A stretch of DNA of 64,000 bases. It comes from Paractinoplanes polyasparticus. Lineage in GTDB: Bacteria; Actinomycetota; Actinomycetes; Mycobacteriales; Micromonosporaceae. Of the stretch, positions 25,673 to 35,191 are shown in pieces. Each line of letters starts with the position of its first letter. Within the stretch, counting starts at the first letter, position 1. The stretch covers positions 1 through 64,000 of the forward strand of contig NZ_JAHWFK010000020.1 of assembly GCF_019710575.1 (NCBI RefSeq), in the 5' to 3' direction. The translations under genes and the position numbers were made by a program. The notes below the pieces were generated by a model. The model was given only the letters and a program-made list of their open reading frames with translations. It searched no databases and was not told where the DNA came from.

Positions 25673-26752
25673 TCATCCGGCGACGGTCGCGTCACCCACA
25701 GATGTCAGCGCCGGGACGACACCGCCCGCTTCGAGCAGGCGCCGCTGGCGGGCGGCGCCGGTGCCGTCGCGGCGTAGCCGGTCGAGTTCGGCCGTCACGA
25801 CGTCGAGGTCGCCGTGCTGGTCGAGCGACGGGGTGACCAGGTCGAGCAGTTCGGCGACCAGGTCCCAGGCCGGACGCGGCCGGGCCGAGCGCGGGTCGAG
25901 CAGGGTGCCCTCCACGCCCCCGCGGGCGGCATTCCAATGGGCCGCTTCCAGCACCACGTCCGGGATCGCCACCGGCTCGGACGGCAGGGATGCCATGGTG
26001 TCGACCAGGCCGCGCACCAGGGCGGCGATCAGCACGGTGTCGGCCGCTTCGAGACAGACGTCGGCGACCCGGACCTCGACCGTGGGAAAGTTCGCCGAGG
26101 GGCGGGAGAACCAGAACAGCATGCTGTGGTCCATCATCACGCCCGAGGCGATCAGGGTCTCGACCGTGCGCTTGTAGTCGTCCACCGAAGCCAGGTGCGG
26201 CCACGGGCCCAGGCTGGGCCAGCGGTCGAGCTGGATCGAGCGCCAGCTGGCGTAGCCGGTGTCCGCGCCCAGATGCAGCGGGGAGTTGGCGGCCAGCGCC
26301 TGGATCACCGGCAGCCAGGGGCGCATCCGGGTGCAGATGCGCACGGCCAGGGCCCGGTCGGGGACGCCGACGTGGACGTGGCAGCCGCAGACCGCGGGAT
26401 CACGCGCGATCGGGCCGTAGTGGTCCACGATCCGGCGGAAGCGGGTGTCGTCCATCGGCTCGCGGACCGGCTCGGCGACCGGGGTGGCTCCGATCGCCAC
26501 GAGCCGGGTGCCGGTGGCGGTGGCCGCCGCGGCCGTGGCCCGGCGGGCGGTCAGCAACTGGTCGCGCAGCTCGTCCAGGCCGGTGCAGACGTCGGTGACC
26601 ATCTCGACCATGCTGGGCCGGAACTCGCGGCGGCTGCGGTGACGTAGCTCGGCGGGCAGGTCGGCGTAGACCTTCTCGGCCATCGGCGCGTTCTCGCCGG
26701 TGTCCGGGTCGAGCAGCAGGAACTCCTCCTCGACGCCGAGGGTGAGCGTCAT
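25673..26752 (-). CDS. Carboxylate-amine ligase, glutamate-cysteine ligase 2 (YbdK) family
   Basis: 359 aa, normal length. Opens TLTLGVEEEFLLLDPDTG, the ATP/Mg-binding Glu cluster of the GCS2 family; CGCHVHVGVPDR (residues 117-128), NSPLHLGADTGYASWR and FPTVEVRVADVC are all present. Family members ligate glutamate to cysteine weakly; in actinomycetes, which make mycothiol, the real substrate is usually unknown. Its start overlaps the stop of the methyltransferase upstream (ATGA at 26749-26752), so the two form an operon. Confidence 0.88.
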   Translation of the reverse strand: MTLTLGVEEEFLLLDPDTGENAPMAEKVYADLPAELRHRSRREFRPSMVEMVTDVCTGLDELRDQLLTARRATAAAATATGTRLVAIGATPVAEPVREPMDDTRFRRIVDHYGPIARDPAVCGCHVHVGVPDRALAVRICTRMRPWLPVIQALAANSPLHLGADTGYASWRSIQLDRWPSLGPWPHLASVDDYKRTVETLIASGVMMDHSMLFWFSRPSANFPTVEVRVADVCLEAADTVLIAALVRGLVDTMASLPSEPVAIPDVVLEAAHWNAARGGVEGTLLDPRSARPRPAWDLVAELLDLVTPSLDQHGDLDVVTAELDRLRRDGTGAARQRRLLEAGGVVPALTSVGDATVAG

Positions 26753-27717
26753 CGCGGACGGGTGGCGGTCAGCAGCACCACCGCGATGCGTTCGGCCCGG
26801 GCGTAGGCGGGGCCGTCCAGCTCCTCGTCGTACACGTCCGGGTCGACCTCGCGATAGGCCCAGTTCAGGCCGGCGCCGGCCAGCCGCTGGGCCGCCGCCT
26901 CGCGCAGTGGGTCGCGCCCGTCGACGATGCCGCAGCCGCTGAACAGCACCAGCGAACCGCCGGGGGACAGGCGCTTCGCCGCGACGTCGATGATGGCGAG
27001 CGACAACTCGTGGCCGCCGGGGCCGCCGCCGTCGCGGTAGGTGCGGCCGGCCGGGTCGATCATGAACGGCGGGTTGGAGACGATCAGGTCGAAGGAGCCG
27101 TCGACGTCGTCGAGCAGGTTGCTGCGGACGGGACGCACCCGGTCGGCGCCGGCCAGTGCGGCGTTGATGCGGGCGTACCGGAGGGCGTTGTCGTTGATGT
27201 CGACCGCGACCACCTCGGAGCCGGGCGCGCGCTTGGCGACGGTGATCGCTCCGGCGCCCGTGCCGCAGCCGATGTCGACCGCGCGCGTGACGGAGCGGCT
27301 GCTCGCGCAGGCCGCGGCGGCGTCGGCCATCCGGTAGGTGTCGGGGCCGAGGAACACCGAGTCGGGCGCGTCGGTCGGGAACGCCGAATGCACGAACAGC
27401 TCCCCGTCGTACGAGGAGAAGCGCACCCGGCTCCGCCAGAGCTCACCGCTGGTGTCGACCGCGCCGGCCGTGCGGAGCAGGTCGGCGATCGGCCCGGGCA
27501 GCAGATCGGGGGCGAACGGCCGGCTCCAGCCGAACACGTCACGCAGGTTGCCCGCGGTGGCGTTGCCGGGGCGGCGATTGACCCGCTCATGAGTGGCCGG
27601 TGTGACAGTCGTGAAGCTGTAACCGCTTTCCTTCAGCGTTCTGCCGAGCTGCAGCAGCGCGGCGTCGGCGTCGGTCAGTCCGGCCATGGCGGCAGCCGTG
27701 GTGGTGGTCGTCGTCAT
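26749..27717 (-). CDS. Class I SAM-dependent methyltransferase (RsmC/HemK-like)
   Basis: 322 aa from ATG 27717. Residues 20-120 form an N-terminal domain. The Rossmann domain has motif I DIGCGTGAGAI, acidic loop AVDINDNALRYARIN and SNPPF (the NPPY-type motif of N-methyltransferases acting on glutamine or adenine). The arrangement fits small-subunit rRNA guanine or protein-glutamine methylases; the exact substrate cannot be told. It overlaps the ligase gene and is divergent from the antiporter gene. Confidence 0.82.
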   Translation of the reverse strand: MTTTTTTAAAMAGLTDADAALLQLGRTLKESGYSFTTVTPATHERVNRRPGNATAGNLRDVFGWSRPFAPDLLPGPIADLLRTAGAVDTSGELWRSRVRFSSYDGELFVHSAFPTDAPDSVFLGPDTYRMADAAAACASSRSVTRAVDIGCGTGAGAITVAKRAPGSEVVAVDINDNALRYARINAALAGADRVRPVRSNLLDDVDGSFDLIVSNPPFMIDPAGRTYRDGGGPGGHELSLAIIDVAAKRLSPGGSLVLFSGCGIVDGRDPLREAAAQRLAGAGLNWAYREVDPDVYDEELDGPAYARAERIAVVLLTATRPR

Positions 27718-27845
27718 GGGCCGCGCATTCCCCGGGATCGGCGGCTTATTCGTGCCACGACGTTCATCCCCGGCGGGTGATGCCGGGCCTGCTCCCCGCA
27801 CGGGACAGTCGCCGTGACCGGAATCGGTTGCCGAGGGAGGACGCC

Positions 27846-29253
27846 ATGGGCACCACCGGCACTGTGCCGGCGGTCAGCCTGCCGCAGAAGCTGACGCTGA
27901 TGACCATGACGGCGATGGTCGTCGGGTCGATGGTCGGCGCGGGGGTGTTCTCGCTGCCGCGGCGGTTCGCGCAGGAGACGGCGGTGCTCGGCTCGCTGAT
28001 CGCGTGGGTGATCGCGGGGGCCGGCATGCTGATGCTGGCCTTCGTGTTCCAGACTCTCGCCGTACGCAAGCCCGAGCTGGACGCGGGCGTCTATGCGTAC
28101 GCCAAGGCGGGTTTCGGCGAGTATCTCGGTTTCTTCTCCGCGTTCGGGTACTGGGCGAGCGCGTGCGTCGGCAACGTCACCTACTGGGTGCTCATCATGT
28201 CGACCATCGGCACGATCGCCCCGGCGCTGGGCGAGGGCGACACTGTCCTGGCCGTCGTCTGCTCCACCGTGGGGGTCTGGGCGTTCTTCTATCTCGTGCA
28301 GCGCGGGGTCAAGGACGCGGCCGTCATCAACCGCGTGGTCACGGTGGCCAAGCTGGTGCCGATCATCGCCTTCGTGTTTCTCGCCCTGTTCGCGCTCGAC
28401 CCGCAGGTGTTCGCCGACAACCTGCGCGGCGGCAGCGATCTGGGCTCGCTGTTCGACCAGGTGCGCGGGACCATGCTGGTCACCGTCTTCGTGTTCCTGG
28501 GGGTCGAGGGGGCCAGCGTCTACTCCCGGCACGCCGCCCGGCGCGAGGACGTCGGCCGCGCGACCGTCCTCGGCTTTCTGAGCGTGTTCGCCGTCTTCGC
28601 CTCGGTCACCGTCGTCTCGTACGGCGTTCTGCCGTACCAGGAGATCGCCCAGCTGCGACAGCCGTCGATGGGCGGGGTGCTCGACGCCGCCTTCGGCACG
28701 TGGGGCAAGGTGCTGGTCAGCGTGGGCCTGATCGTGTCGGTGCTGGGCGCCTACCTCGCGTGGACGCTGATGGCGGCCGAGGTGCTCTTCGTGGCCGCGC
28801 GTGACGACGACATGCCGCGCTTCCTGGGCCGCACCCGGGGCGCCGACGTGCCCTTCAACTCGTTGCTGCTGACCACGATCCTGATCCAGATCGTCCTGAT
28901 CGTCACGTACTTCTCCGAGGACGCCTTCAACTTCGCGCTCGACCTGACCAGCGCTCTCAGCCTGGTCCCGTTCCTGCTGGCGGCGGCGTACGCGGTCAAG
29001 CTGGGCCGCGGACGCGCGCTCACGATCCCGCTGATCGCCACCGCGTACACCCTGTTCCTGCTGTTCGCGGCGGGTCCCAAGTTCCTGCTGGTCTCGTTCA
29101 TCGTCTACGCCCCGGCCACGATCCTGTTCGTGATGGCCCGGCGAGCAGGGCCGACAGCTCTTCTCGCCGCGCGAACTGGTCATCCTGGCCGTCTCGGTCG
29201 TCGGGGCGGTCGCCGGCATCGTGGCCCTGGCCGCGGGCTGGATCTCCATCTGA
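27846..29253 (+). pseudogene. arcD: APC-family arginine/ornithine antiporter, frameshifted near its end
   Basis: ATG 27846 with a GAGGGAGG ribosome site. Twelve-helix APC transporter: VVGSMVGAGVFSLPRRFA in TM1, GYWASACVGN, and helices to VYAPATILFVMA. At about 29141 the frame is lost; in the +1 frame the expected tail follows (EQGRQLFSPRELVILAV ... GWISI) to TGA 29251-29253. The unshifted frame would read 100 foreign residues into the next gene. Arginine deiminase follows 15 bases later, supporting arginine/ornithine exchange. Only the last helix is affected, so activity might survive, or the shift may be a sequencing error. Confidence 0.8.
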
Positions 29254-29268
29254 CCCTAGGAGTCGATC

Positions 29269-30516
29269 ATGACCGAATCCACCCCCTACGGCGTCCACTC
29301 CGAGGTCGGCCGGCTTCGCAAGGTGCTCGTCTGCTCGCCCGGGCTGGCCCACCGCCGGCTCACCCCCAGCAACGCCGACGATCTGCTCTTCGACGACGTC
29401 ATGTGGGTGGAGAACGCGCAGCGCGACCACGCCGACTTCGTCAACAAGCTGCGCGAGCGCGGCGTCGAGGTGGTTGAGCTGCACGAGCTGCTGGAGCAGA
29501 CGATGGCCATCCCGGACGCCCGGTCCTGGCTGCTCGAGCGCAAGATCGTCCCGAACGAGGTGGGCATCGGGCTGGTCGACGACACCCGCGCCTTCCTCTC
29601 CTCGCTCAGCCCCCGCGAGCTGGCCGTCTATCTGATCGGCGGCCTGGCCACGTCGGATCTGCCGGCCGACTTCCGGTCCGGGTACGTCGCTCTGGCGCGG
29701 GAATCGACCGGCGTACGGGAGTATCTGATGCCGCCGCTGCCGAACACGCTCTACACGCGGGACACCACGTGCTGGCTCTACGGCGGGGTGACGCTGAATC
29801 CGTTGTACTGGCCCGCGCGCCACGACGAGACGCTGCTGATGAAGGCGATCTACGAGTTCCACCCGGACTTCGCCGGCTCGACCGTCTGGTGGGGCGACCC
29901 GGAGCGGGACTGGGGCCTGGCCACCTTCGAGGGCGGCGACGTGATGCCGGTCGGCAACGGGATCGTGCTGGTCGGCATGAGCGAGCGCACCTCGCGACAG
30001 GCCATCACCCAGGTGGCCAAGGCCCTCTTCGACCAGGGCGCCGCCGAGCGGGTCGTCGTGGCCGGCATGCCCAAGTTGCGCGCCGCCATGCACCTGGACA
30101 CGGTGTTCACCTTTGCCGACCGTGACATCGCGACGCTCTATCCGGCCATTGTGGACGGCATCCACGCGTTCTCGTTGCGCCCCAGCGACAACGCGCACGG
30201 GATCGAAGCCACCGACGAGGGCTCGCGGACGTTCGTCGACGTCGTCGCGGAGTCGCTCGGCCTGAAGGAGCTCCGGGTCATCGAGACCGGCGGCGACGTC
30301 TACCAGTCCGAGCGCCAGCAGTGGGACAGCGGCAACAACGCGGTCGCGCTAGAACCGGGCAAGGTCTTCACGTACGACCGGAACACGCTGACCAACACGC
30401 TGCTGCGCAAGGCGGGGGTGGAGGTCATCACGATCGTCGGCGCGGAACTCGGCCGGGGCCGCGGCGGGGGGCACTGCATGACCTGCCCGCTGATCCGCGA
30501 CGCCGTGGATTTCTGA
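29269..30516 (+). CDS. arcA: Arginine deiminase
   Basis: 415 aa, standard length. It hydrolyses arginine to citrulline and ammonia, the first step of the ADI pathway. Catalytic Cys403 lies in GGGHCMTCP, with guanidinium-binding FEGGDVMP, catalytic His in MHLDTVFTF and the late [22 protein letters not shown] lies upstream of the ATG. No ornithine carbamoyltransferase or carbamate kinase gene is adjacent, so the rest of the pathway must be elsewhere or this enzyme serves pH or nitrogen balance. Cotranscribed with the antiporter. Confidence 0.95.
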   Translation: MTESTPYGVHSEVGRLRKVLVCSPGLAHRRLTPSNADDLLFDDVMWVENAQRDHADFVNKLRERGVEVVELHELLEQTMAIPDARSWLLERKIVPNEVGIGLVDDTRAFLSSLSPRELAVYLIGGLATSDLPADFRSGYVALARESTGVREYLMPPLPNTLYTRDTTCWLYGGVTLNPLYWPARHDETLLMKAIYEFHPDFAGSTVWWGDPERDWGLATFEGGDVMPVGNGIVLVGMSERTSRQAITQVAKALFDQGAAERVVVAGMPKLRAAMHLDTVFTFADRDIATLYPAIVDGIHAFSLRPSDNAHGIEATDEGSRTFVDVVAESLGLKELRVIETGGDVYQSERQQWDSGNNAVALEPGKVFTYDRNTLTNTLLRKAGVEVITIVGAELGRGRGGGHCMTCPLIRDAVDF

Positions 30517-30522
30517 CCTCCG

Positions 30523-31149
30523 ATGTTGGAGCACAGCGCGCTGGTGCTGTTCCTGGCGCTGTTCGCCCTCTACAGCCCGGTCGCCGCGCTGGCGTCGTAC
30601 CTGCCGATCGTCCGGCCCTACGCCCAGTCCGAGCAGTTGCGGCTCGCGCTGGGGTTGACGGCCAACGTGGTCGTCTTCGTGCTGATGGCGATCTGGGTCG
30701 GCGAGCCGCTGCTCGTGCTGCTCGGCATCAGCACGGCGGCGCTGACCGCGACCGGTGGGATCGCGCTGTTGCTGGCCGCTGTGCCGATGATGCGCGGGAC
30801 CGTCGCCTCACCCGCGCCGGATGAAGGCGCTGTGCCGGACGTTCCGTGGCGCTCGGTGCTCTTCACGCCGCTGACCTTCCCGCTGACCGTCGGCGGCACG
30901 ACGTTCGCGTTCGGGGTGGCCGCGTCGGCGGACGCGAACGACAACGGCGAGCGACTGTTGCTGTCGCTCGCCGCTCTCGCCTACGCCATCGTCACCGGGC
31001 TGACGCTCTATGTGTCGGGGCACGTCGAGCGGCGCGTCTCGCCCCGCATCGGCATGATCCTGGACCGGGTGGCCGGCATCCTGCTGACCTCGATCGCGGT
31101 GATTCTGCTGGCCAACGGGTTCACCGATCTTGTCCAGGCGGCCCTGTAG
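30523..31149 (+). CDS. MarC-family membrane protein
   Basis: 208 aa with six membrane helices. MarC/UPF0056 hallmarks: FLALFALYSPVAALASYLPIV at the start, LLGISTAALTATGGIALLL, and TPLTFPLTVGGTTFAFGVA. The family's function is unresolved; the old link to multiple antibiotic resistance is not supported. It starts 6 bases after arcA and is probably cotranscribed with the arginine genes, then meets the leftward glycosyltransferase gene end to end. Confidence 0.88.
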   Translation: MLEHSALVLFLALFALYSPVAALASYLPIVRPYAQSEQLRLALGLTANVVVFVLMAIWVGEPLLVLLGISTAALTATGGIALLLAAVPMMRGTVASPAPDEGAVPDVPWRSVLFTPLTFPLTVGGTTFAFGVAASADANDNGERLLLSLAALAYAIVTGLTLYVSGHVERRVSPRIGMILDRVAGILLTSIAVILLANGFTDLVQAAL

Positions 31150-31154
31150 CTACC

Positions 31155-32669
31155 TCAGACCGCGAAGCCGCGGTGGCGGCGCACCAGCTTGCGCAGCATG
31201 AACACGGACTGGGCGATGGTGGCGATGTAGAGCAACGGCCAGCCGAGCGAGAGGATCGCCGACTGCACGCCCACGCTCTGCTGGGTCCAGGCGAAGATGG
31301 CCCCGCCCATGACGGCGATCAGCACGACCAGCGGCATGACGTAGGCCGAGCCCTTGCCCTTCTCCGCGTTGGCCTGGGCGGCCCAGTTGTCCTGATCGGT
31401 CTTGGCCAGGAACTGCGCCCAGGCCGAGACGAAGTGTCCCATCCGTACGAACATGTAGAGCTCGGCCGGGATGAAGAGCGCCGCATAGAGGATGTCGGAG
31501 GCGCTCTTGTCCTTCATGGACAGTGCGAGGCGCAGGTTGAGCAGCATCGCGATGGCCGGCGGGATGAGCCAGATCGGGTTGAACACGAAGGCGTCGATCG
31601 ACAGCGCGGCCACCAGCAGCAGCAGGAAGCCCAGCCGCGAAATGATGTTGAACGCCATCGAGATGTTCTCGAACCACCGCAGCCGCAGGTTGGGGTGCAG
31701 CGGCTGACCCTTGCTGTCACCGCGCTGGCCCGGCCAGAACAGGTCGATGGCGCCGAAGTTCCACTTCACCTGCTGGCCGTGCAGCGCCCGGAGGTTGGTC
31801 ATCGGGCCCACGTACGCCCGGGCGGTCGCGCTGATCTTCGTGCTGAAGCCCGCGTCCTTGATCTGGAGCGACAGCTTGCTGTCCTCGACCTCGCTGTCGC
31901 GGACCCACGGCGCCTGCTGGTAGTGGCGGACCATGACCGTCTCGAGCGCCCGCATGTTGAACAGGCTGCACTGGCCGCCCAACACGGCCATGTTGCGGCC
32001 GCGAAGCAGGTTGTCCATGTTGAACGCGGCGAACTGCGCCCGCTGCCCGGCCACCAGGAACCGCGCCATCAGGCCTTTGCGGTTCTTGTCGATGCTGTAG
32101 ATGGCGCTGAGCCCGCCGATCCGGGGGTCGTCCGTCATCTCCAGCTCGAGCCGCTCCACGGTGTCGCGGGCGAGCGTCGTGTCGCCGTCGACGCCGAGGA
32201 TGTAGTCGTAGCCCCGCGACAGGAAGTAGCCGTAGTTGAGCGCGCCGACCTTCTTGTCGGGGTTCACGCCCATGTCGTGGACGTGCACCGTGGTGACGAA
32301 CTCCTCGCCCTTCACCGAACGGGTGTGCCGGCCCTCGAAACCGCGGGCGATCTCGGGGGTGTCGTCGTCGGTGTTGTTGATGACGACGTGGATGACGTCC
32401 GGCAGCCGGGTCTGAGCCAGCAGGCTCTTCAGCACGTCGGCGATCGTGTCCTGCTCGTTGTAGCAGGGGATGATGCAGCTGATCGTGGCGTTGCGGGGAG
32501 TGGCGGTGGTCGAGGCCGCCGCGATCTCGCCGGAGATGGTCTCGACGGCCTCGAGCTCGTGCAGCTGCGGCACGGCCGGGGGAAGCGCGAGCGGGCCGGC
32601 CTTGGCGCTGCGGGGCAGCAGGATCTGGCGGTCGGTGGCCCGGCGCAGGCCGGGGCTGGACTCGGTCAT
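31155..32669 (-). CDS. Membrane glycosyltransferase, family 2
   Basis: 504 aa from ATG 32669, which overlaps the TGA of the upstream lipoprotein gene (ATGA). The GT-A domain has CIIPCYNEQDTI, donor-binding GVDGDTTL (DxD), ED in DSEVEDSKL and a GQQVKW motif, the QxxRW-like signature of processive enzymes such as cellulose, chitin and hyaluronan synthases. Four or five membrane helices follow in the C-terminal 200 residues. It probably makes or exports a polysaccharide, substrate unknown. No PilZ domain is visible. Confidence 0.88.
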   Translation of the reverse strand: MTESSPGLRRATDRQILLPRSAKAGPLALPPAVPQLHELEAVETISGEIAAASTTATPRNATISCIIPCYNEQDTIADVLKSLLAQTRLPDVIHVVINNTDDDTPEIARGFEGRHTRSVKGEEFVTTVHVHDMGVNPDKKVGALNYGYFLSRGYDYILGVDGDTTLARDTVERLELEMTDDPRIGGLSAIYSIDKNRKGLMARFLVAGQRAQFAAFNMDNLLRGRNMAVLGGQCSLFNMRALETVMVRHYQQAPWVRDSEVEDSKLSLQIKDAGFSTKISATARAYVGPMTNLRALHGQQVKWNFGAIDLFWPGQRGDSKGQPLHPNLRLRWFENISMAFNIISRLGFLLLLVAALSIDAFVFNPIWLIPPAIAMLLNLRLALSMKDKSASDILYAALFIPAELYMFVRMGHFVSAWAQFLAKTDQDNWAAQANAEKGKGSAYVMPLVVLIAVMGGAIFAWTQQSVGVQSAILSLGWPLLYIATIAQSVFMLRKLVRRHRGFAV

Positions 32670-33295
32670 CGGGGAGCACCATTCGTGAGCAACGGCAGGG
32701 TCAGGGTGTCGAGTGCGGTGGAGCGGTAGTAGCTGCCCGACTTCGGCGCCGTCTCCACCAACAGGTCCAGCCGGATCGTGAGCGTGAGCGTCGTTGCTCC
32801 GGTGGTCGCCGCCGGCAGCGTCACCACGGTGTTGTAGGGGTAGGGCGGGGTGACATCGAATCTGCCGTTGTCGGTGGCGGCGGTGACCCGCTTCGTACCG
32901 TCGTCCTGGACCACCTGGAACGTGCTGATGGTGATGCGGTGGGTGTCGTCGGCGTCCTCGACATGGGCCGCGACGTTGATGGTCTTGAGCGTCTCGGCGC
33001 TGTAGAGCTTGGCGTTGTCCGAGGTCCAGTAGGTCAGCTGCACCGAGAAGGTGCCCTGCTTGAGGCTGTGGGTGACCGTGCCGGTGTCCAGCGGGCCGCT
33101 GGCCCGGACGGGAAGCTTGACCGCCTGAGCGCTGGCGCCGGCGCTGGGTGTGGGGGAAGGCGACGCGCTGGGGCTGCTCTCGCCTATCAGCGGTTTGCTG
33201 CTGCTGGTGAGCTGCTTGAGGCTGCTGCAGCCGGTCAGGCTGCCGCACAATACGGCGGCGGCCAGTCCGGCCGCCACGCTTCGGGGGAGGCGCAC
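32666..33295 (-). CDS. Putative lipoprotein coupled to the glycosyltransferase
   Basis: 209 aa from GTG 33295, with AAGGG nine bases upstream. Signal peptide and lipobox LTGCSS (Cys near residue 21), Ser/Pro linker, then a beta-rich domain (FSVQLTYWTSDNAKLYSAETLKTINVAAHV ... TLTLTIRLDLLVET). The frame is open upstream for another 115 codons with fair codon use, so a longer protein with a cytoplasmic tail and one membrane helix is the alternative. The stop overlaps the glycosyltransferase start, suggesting the two act together at the cell surface. Confidence 0.65.
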   Translation of the reverse strand: MRLPRSVAAGLAAAVLCGSLTGCSSLKQLTSSSKPLIGESSPSASPSPTPSAGASAQAVKLPVRASGPLDTGTVTHSLKQGTFSVQLTYWTSDNAKLYSAETLKTINVAAHVEDADDTHRITISTFQVVQDDGTKRVTAATDNGRFDVTPPYPYNTVVTLPAATTGATTLTLTIRLDLLVETAPKSGSYYRSTALDTLTLPLLTNGAPR

Positions 33296-33664
33296 GGTGG
33301 GGGAACCCTTCGCTTCTTCGACCAGCGCGGCACGCCCGCGCTTGCTCGACTCCTCATCGGCGAAGGGCGGTCCGTGCTTGAAGGTTTCGCCCCTGGTTCT
33401 TTTCGGTAGCTCGAACGCCGGAAAAGTGTCGGTGGGCGGTGGCACAATCCGCGGCACGTTCACCGATGGGGGAAGCCGATGGGTTGGGTGCCGGCCGACC
33501 GTTCGCCGCACGCGGGACGTCTTCGGACGGCTCGACCCCATGATGCGCAGCTGCCGGCGGAGGCCTGGCGGGCTGCCGCGGTCTATGAACAGGCTGCCAC
33601 CAGCGAGGCAACGCGGCAGGCATGGTGTTGCCCCTCGCATGAGGTGAGCGCTGGTTGTGCGCTG
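33296..33664. other. Upstream region of the lipoprotein/glycosyltransferase operon
   Basis: 369 bases. The leftward frame of the lipoprotein is open to 33640 and could be an N-terminal extension (PKRTRGETFKHGPPFADEE). The rightward frames are shadows. No riboswitch or terminator is recognised. The promoter of the operon should be here. Confidence 0.35.
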
Positions 33665-35143
33665 TCAGGGGTGCCAGACGGTGAGGCCGGTTGAGCGGCG
33701 GGTGACAATGCCCGCCTCGAAGAACTGGATGGTGTCGGGGCCGGCGCCGATCGGCTGCTCGGCGTGGGTGGGAAAGCCGATGTCGGGGTGCAGGAGAGCC
33801 AGGACGTCCATGCGGACGGGAACTGCGTTGTGTTCGGGGCACCAGTAGATGGCGCCGCCCTCGAAGCCTTGTGTCCGGCGCTGGTCGTCGGCCTTCTGCG
33901 AGCCCTCGGTGGGGAAGCCCAGCCAACCGGCGGTGCCGCCCATGCGTTCGTAGAGGATGCCGATGCCGCCGTCGACCTTGTGCGTGCCGTGGACTGAGGT
34001 GTAAACGGAGGCGCCGCCAGGATGGCCGAAGCCGATGCATGCGGCGAGCAGATCGTCGGGATAATCCCAGGCGCCCTCGAAACGCTGGAACCGGCCGTCG
34101 GTGCCCTGGGGCGAACGGCCGGCCACGTGTGACGATCCGCGCGGGAAGCCGAGCCGGCCGGCCGCGCCGCCGTTGGCGTCGTAGTAGTCCCGCACCGGGG
34201 ACATGATCTCGATGGCCGAGGTGGAATCGGTGTAGGCGATGCTGCCCTTCTCGAAGGCCTGGATCCAGCCGCTGTCCCCGGTGCCGCGTCGGCGCGTCGG
34301 GCCGATCACGACTTCCGGCCCGGTGGGAAAGCCGAACCTGTCGGGACCTCCCCGCCGGTCGTAGTGCTCGCCGATGCCGCCCCAGGTGGCGAAGACGCCG
34401 TACTCCGTAGTGCAGTAGGCGGAGGTACGGCGAGAGTGCTCGTCGAACTCGAAATCCTGCCGGTGAGCCTCCGTCACGACGCCTCTTCCCGTCACCGGCC
34501 GGCTGACGTCGATGGGGAAGCCGAGCCGGCCGCCGGTTCCGCCCGCGTCCCCGTGGAAGTCGAAGAAGGGACTGCTCAGGGGTACGGCGCCGCCGACGGA
34601 GGACCAGAAAATGGCGCCGTGCTCGAAGCGGCGGTAGAAGCCGGTGTTCCCGCGCGGGGAGGGTGCCACGCGACGAAGGCCGCCCTGCTCGGCGCCGAGA
34701 GCCGGGTGCAGCGTGTCGAGGCAGTCGGAGATCTGGTCGTCCGCTTCTCGTATGTCGCGCAGAACTTCGAGTTCCGCGCCGCCGGCGTCGACCAGCGCTC
34801 GGACTCGTTCCGGATGCATCTCGGCAATCAACGCGACGACGAGGGCATCGCTGGAGGCGAGCAACAGCCGCAGGACCGCGGCCGCCTTGTCGACCGGAGC
34901 TTCCGCGAGGACTTGGAAGGCGGCGCGGAACGGCATCGCACGAAGCTGCCCGGCGGCGTATCGCGGGGCGAACTGGTCGATGACGTTGTCCCCGGCCGTC
35001 GCGCGGCCGGCGTAGTTGAACTGGATGCCGCCGTCGCCGACCAGGATGCCGTGGCTGTCGCTGATCGACGTCTCGATCTTCCGAGGTTCGGGCTCCACGG
35101 GCGCTCCTGACGGCGTCGGGCGAATGGCGGCAGTCAGTATCAC
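33665..35143 (-). CDS. LGFP-repeat protein with a GIxVGDxxIQxNY N-terminal motif
   Basis: 492 aa from GTG 35143 (weak ribosome site, start uncertain). Residues 28-45 contain SHGILVGDGGIQFNYAG, a motif seen at the head of many actinobacterial signalling/conflict proteins. A helical domain follows (about 50-160: AAVLRLLLASSDALVVALIAE). From about 165 onward come six or so LGFP repeats, each with RLGFPID/RFGFPTG/WLGFPTE and an aromatic F-x-x-GAI-Y/F-W unit. LGFP repeats bind cell-wall glycans in exported proteins, but no signal peptide is visible here, so localisation is unclear. Confidence 0.75.
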   Translation of the reverse strand: MILTAAIRPTPSGAPVEPEPRKIETSISDSHGILVGDGGIQFNYAGRATAGDNVIDQFAPRYAAGQLRAMPFRAAFQVLAEAPVDKAAAVLRLLLASSDALVVALIAEMHPERVRALVDAGGAELEVLRDIREADDQISDCLDTLHPALGAEQGGLRRVAPSPRGNTGFYRRFEHGAIFWSSVGGAVPLSSPFFDFHGDAGGTGGRLGFPIDVSRPVTGRGVVTEAHRQDFEFDEHSRRTSAYCTTEYGVFATWGGIGEHYDRRGGPDRFGFPTGPEVVIGPTRRRGTGDSGWIQAFEKGSIAYTDSTSAIEIMSPVRDYYDANGGAAGRLGFPRGSSHVAGRSPQGTDGRFQRFEGAWDYPDDLLAACIGFGHPGGASVYTSVHGTHKVDGGIGILYERMGGTAGWLGFPTEGSQKADDQRRTQGFEGGAIYWCPEHNAVPVRMDVLALLHPDIGFPTHAEQPIGAGPDTIQFFEAGIVTRRSTGLTVWHP

Positions 35144-35174
35144 GGAGGGGCACCGAACCTGAAACCGGACAAAC

Positions 35175-35191
35175 GGCCTGTGTCACAGGCC
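35175..35191. promoter_or_regulatory. 17-bp perfect palindrome upstream of the LGFP gene
   Basis: GGCCTGTG-T-CACAGGCC, 32 bases before the LGFP gene start, in the region shared with the rightward CYTH gene. The perfect dyad in this position suggests a dimeric regulator's operator; the regulator is unknown. Confidence 0.45.

Noticed and set aside
30846-32729. 627-codon rightward frame over the glycosyltransferase
   Set aside because: Antisense shadow; the leftward GT2 has GT motifs and the composition of the shadow is His/Arg/Gly/Val only.
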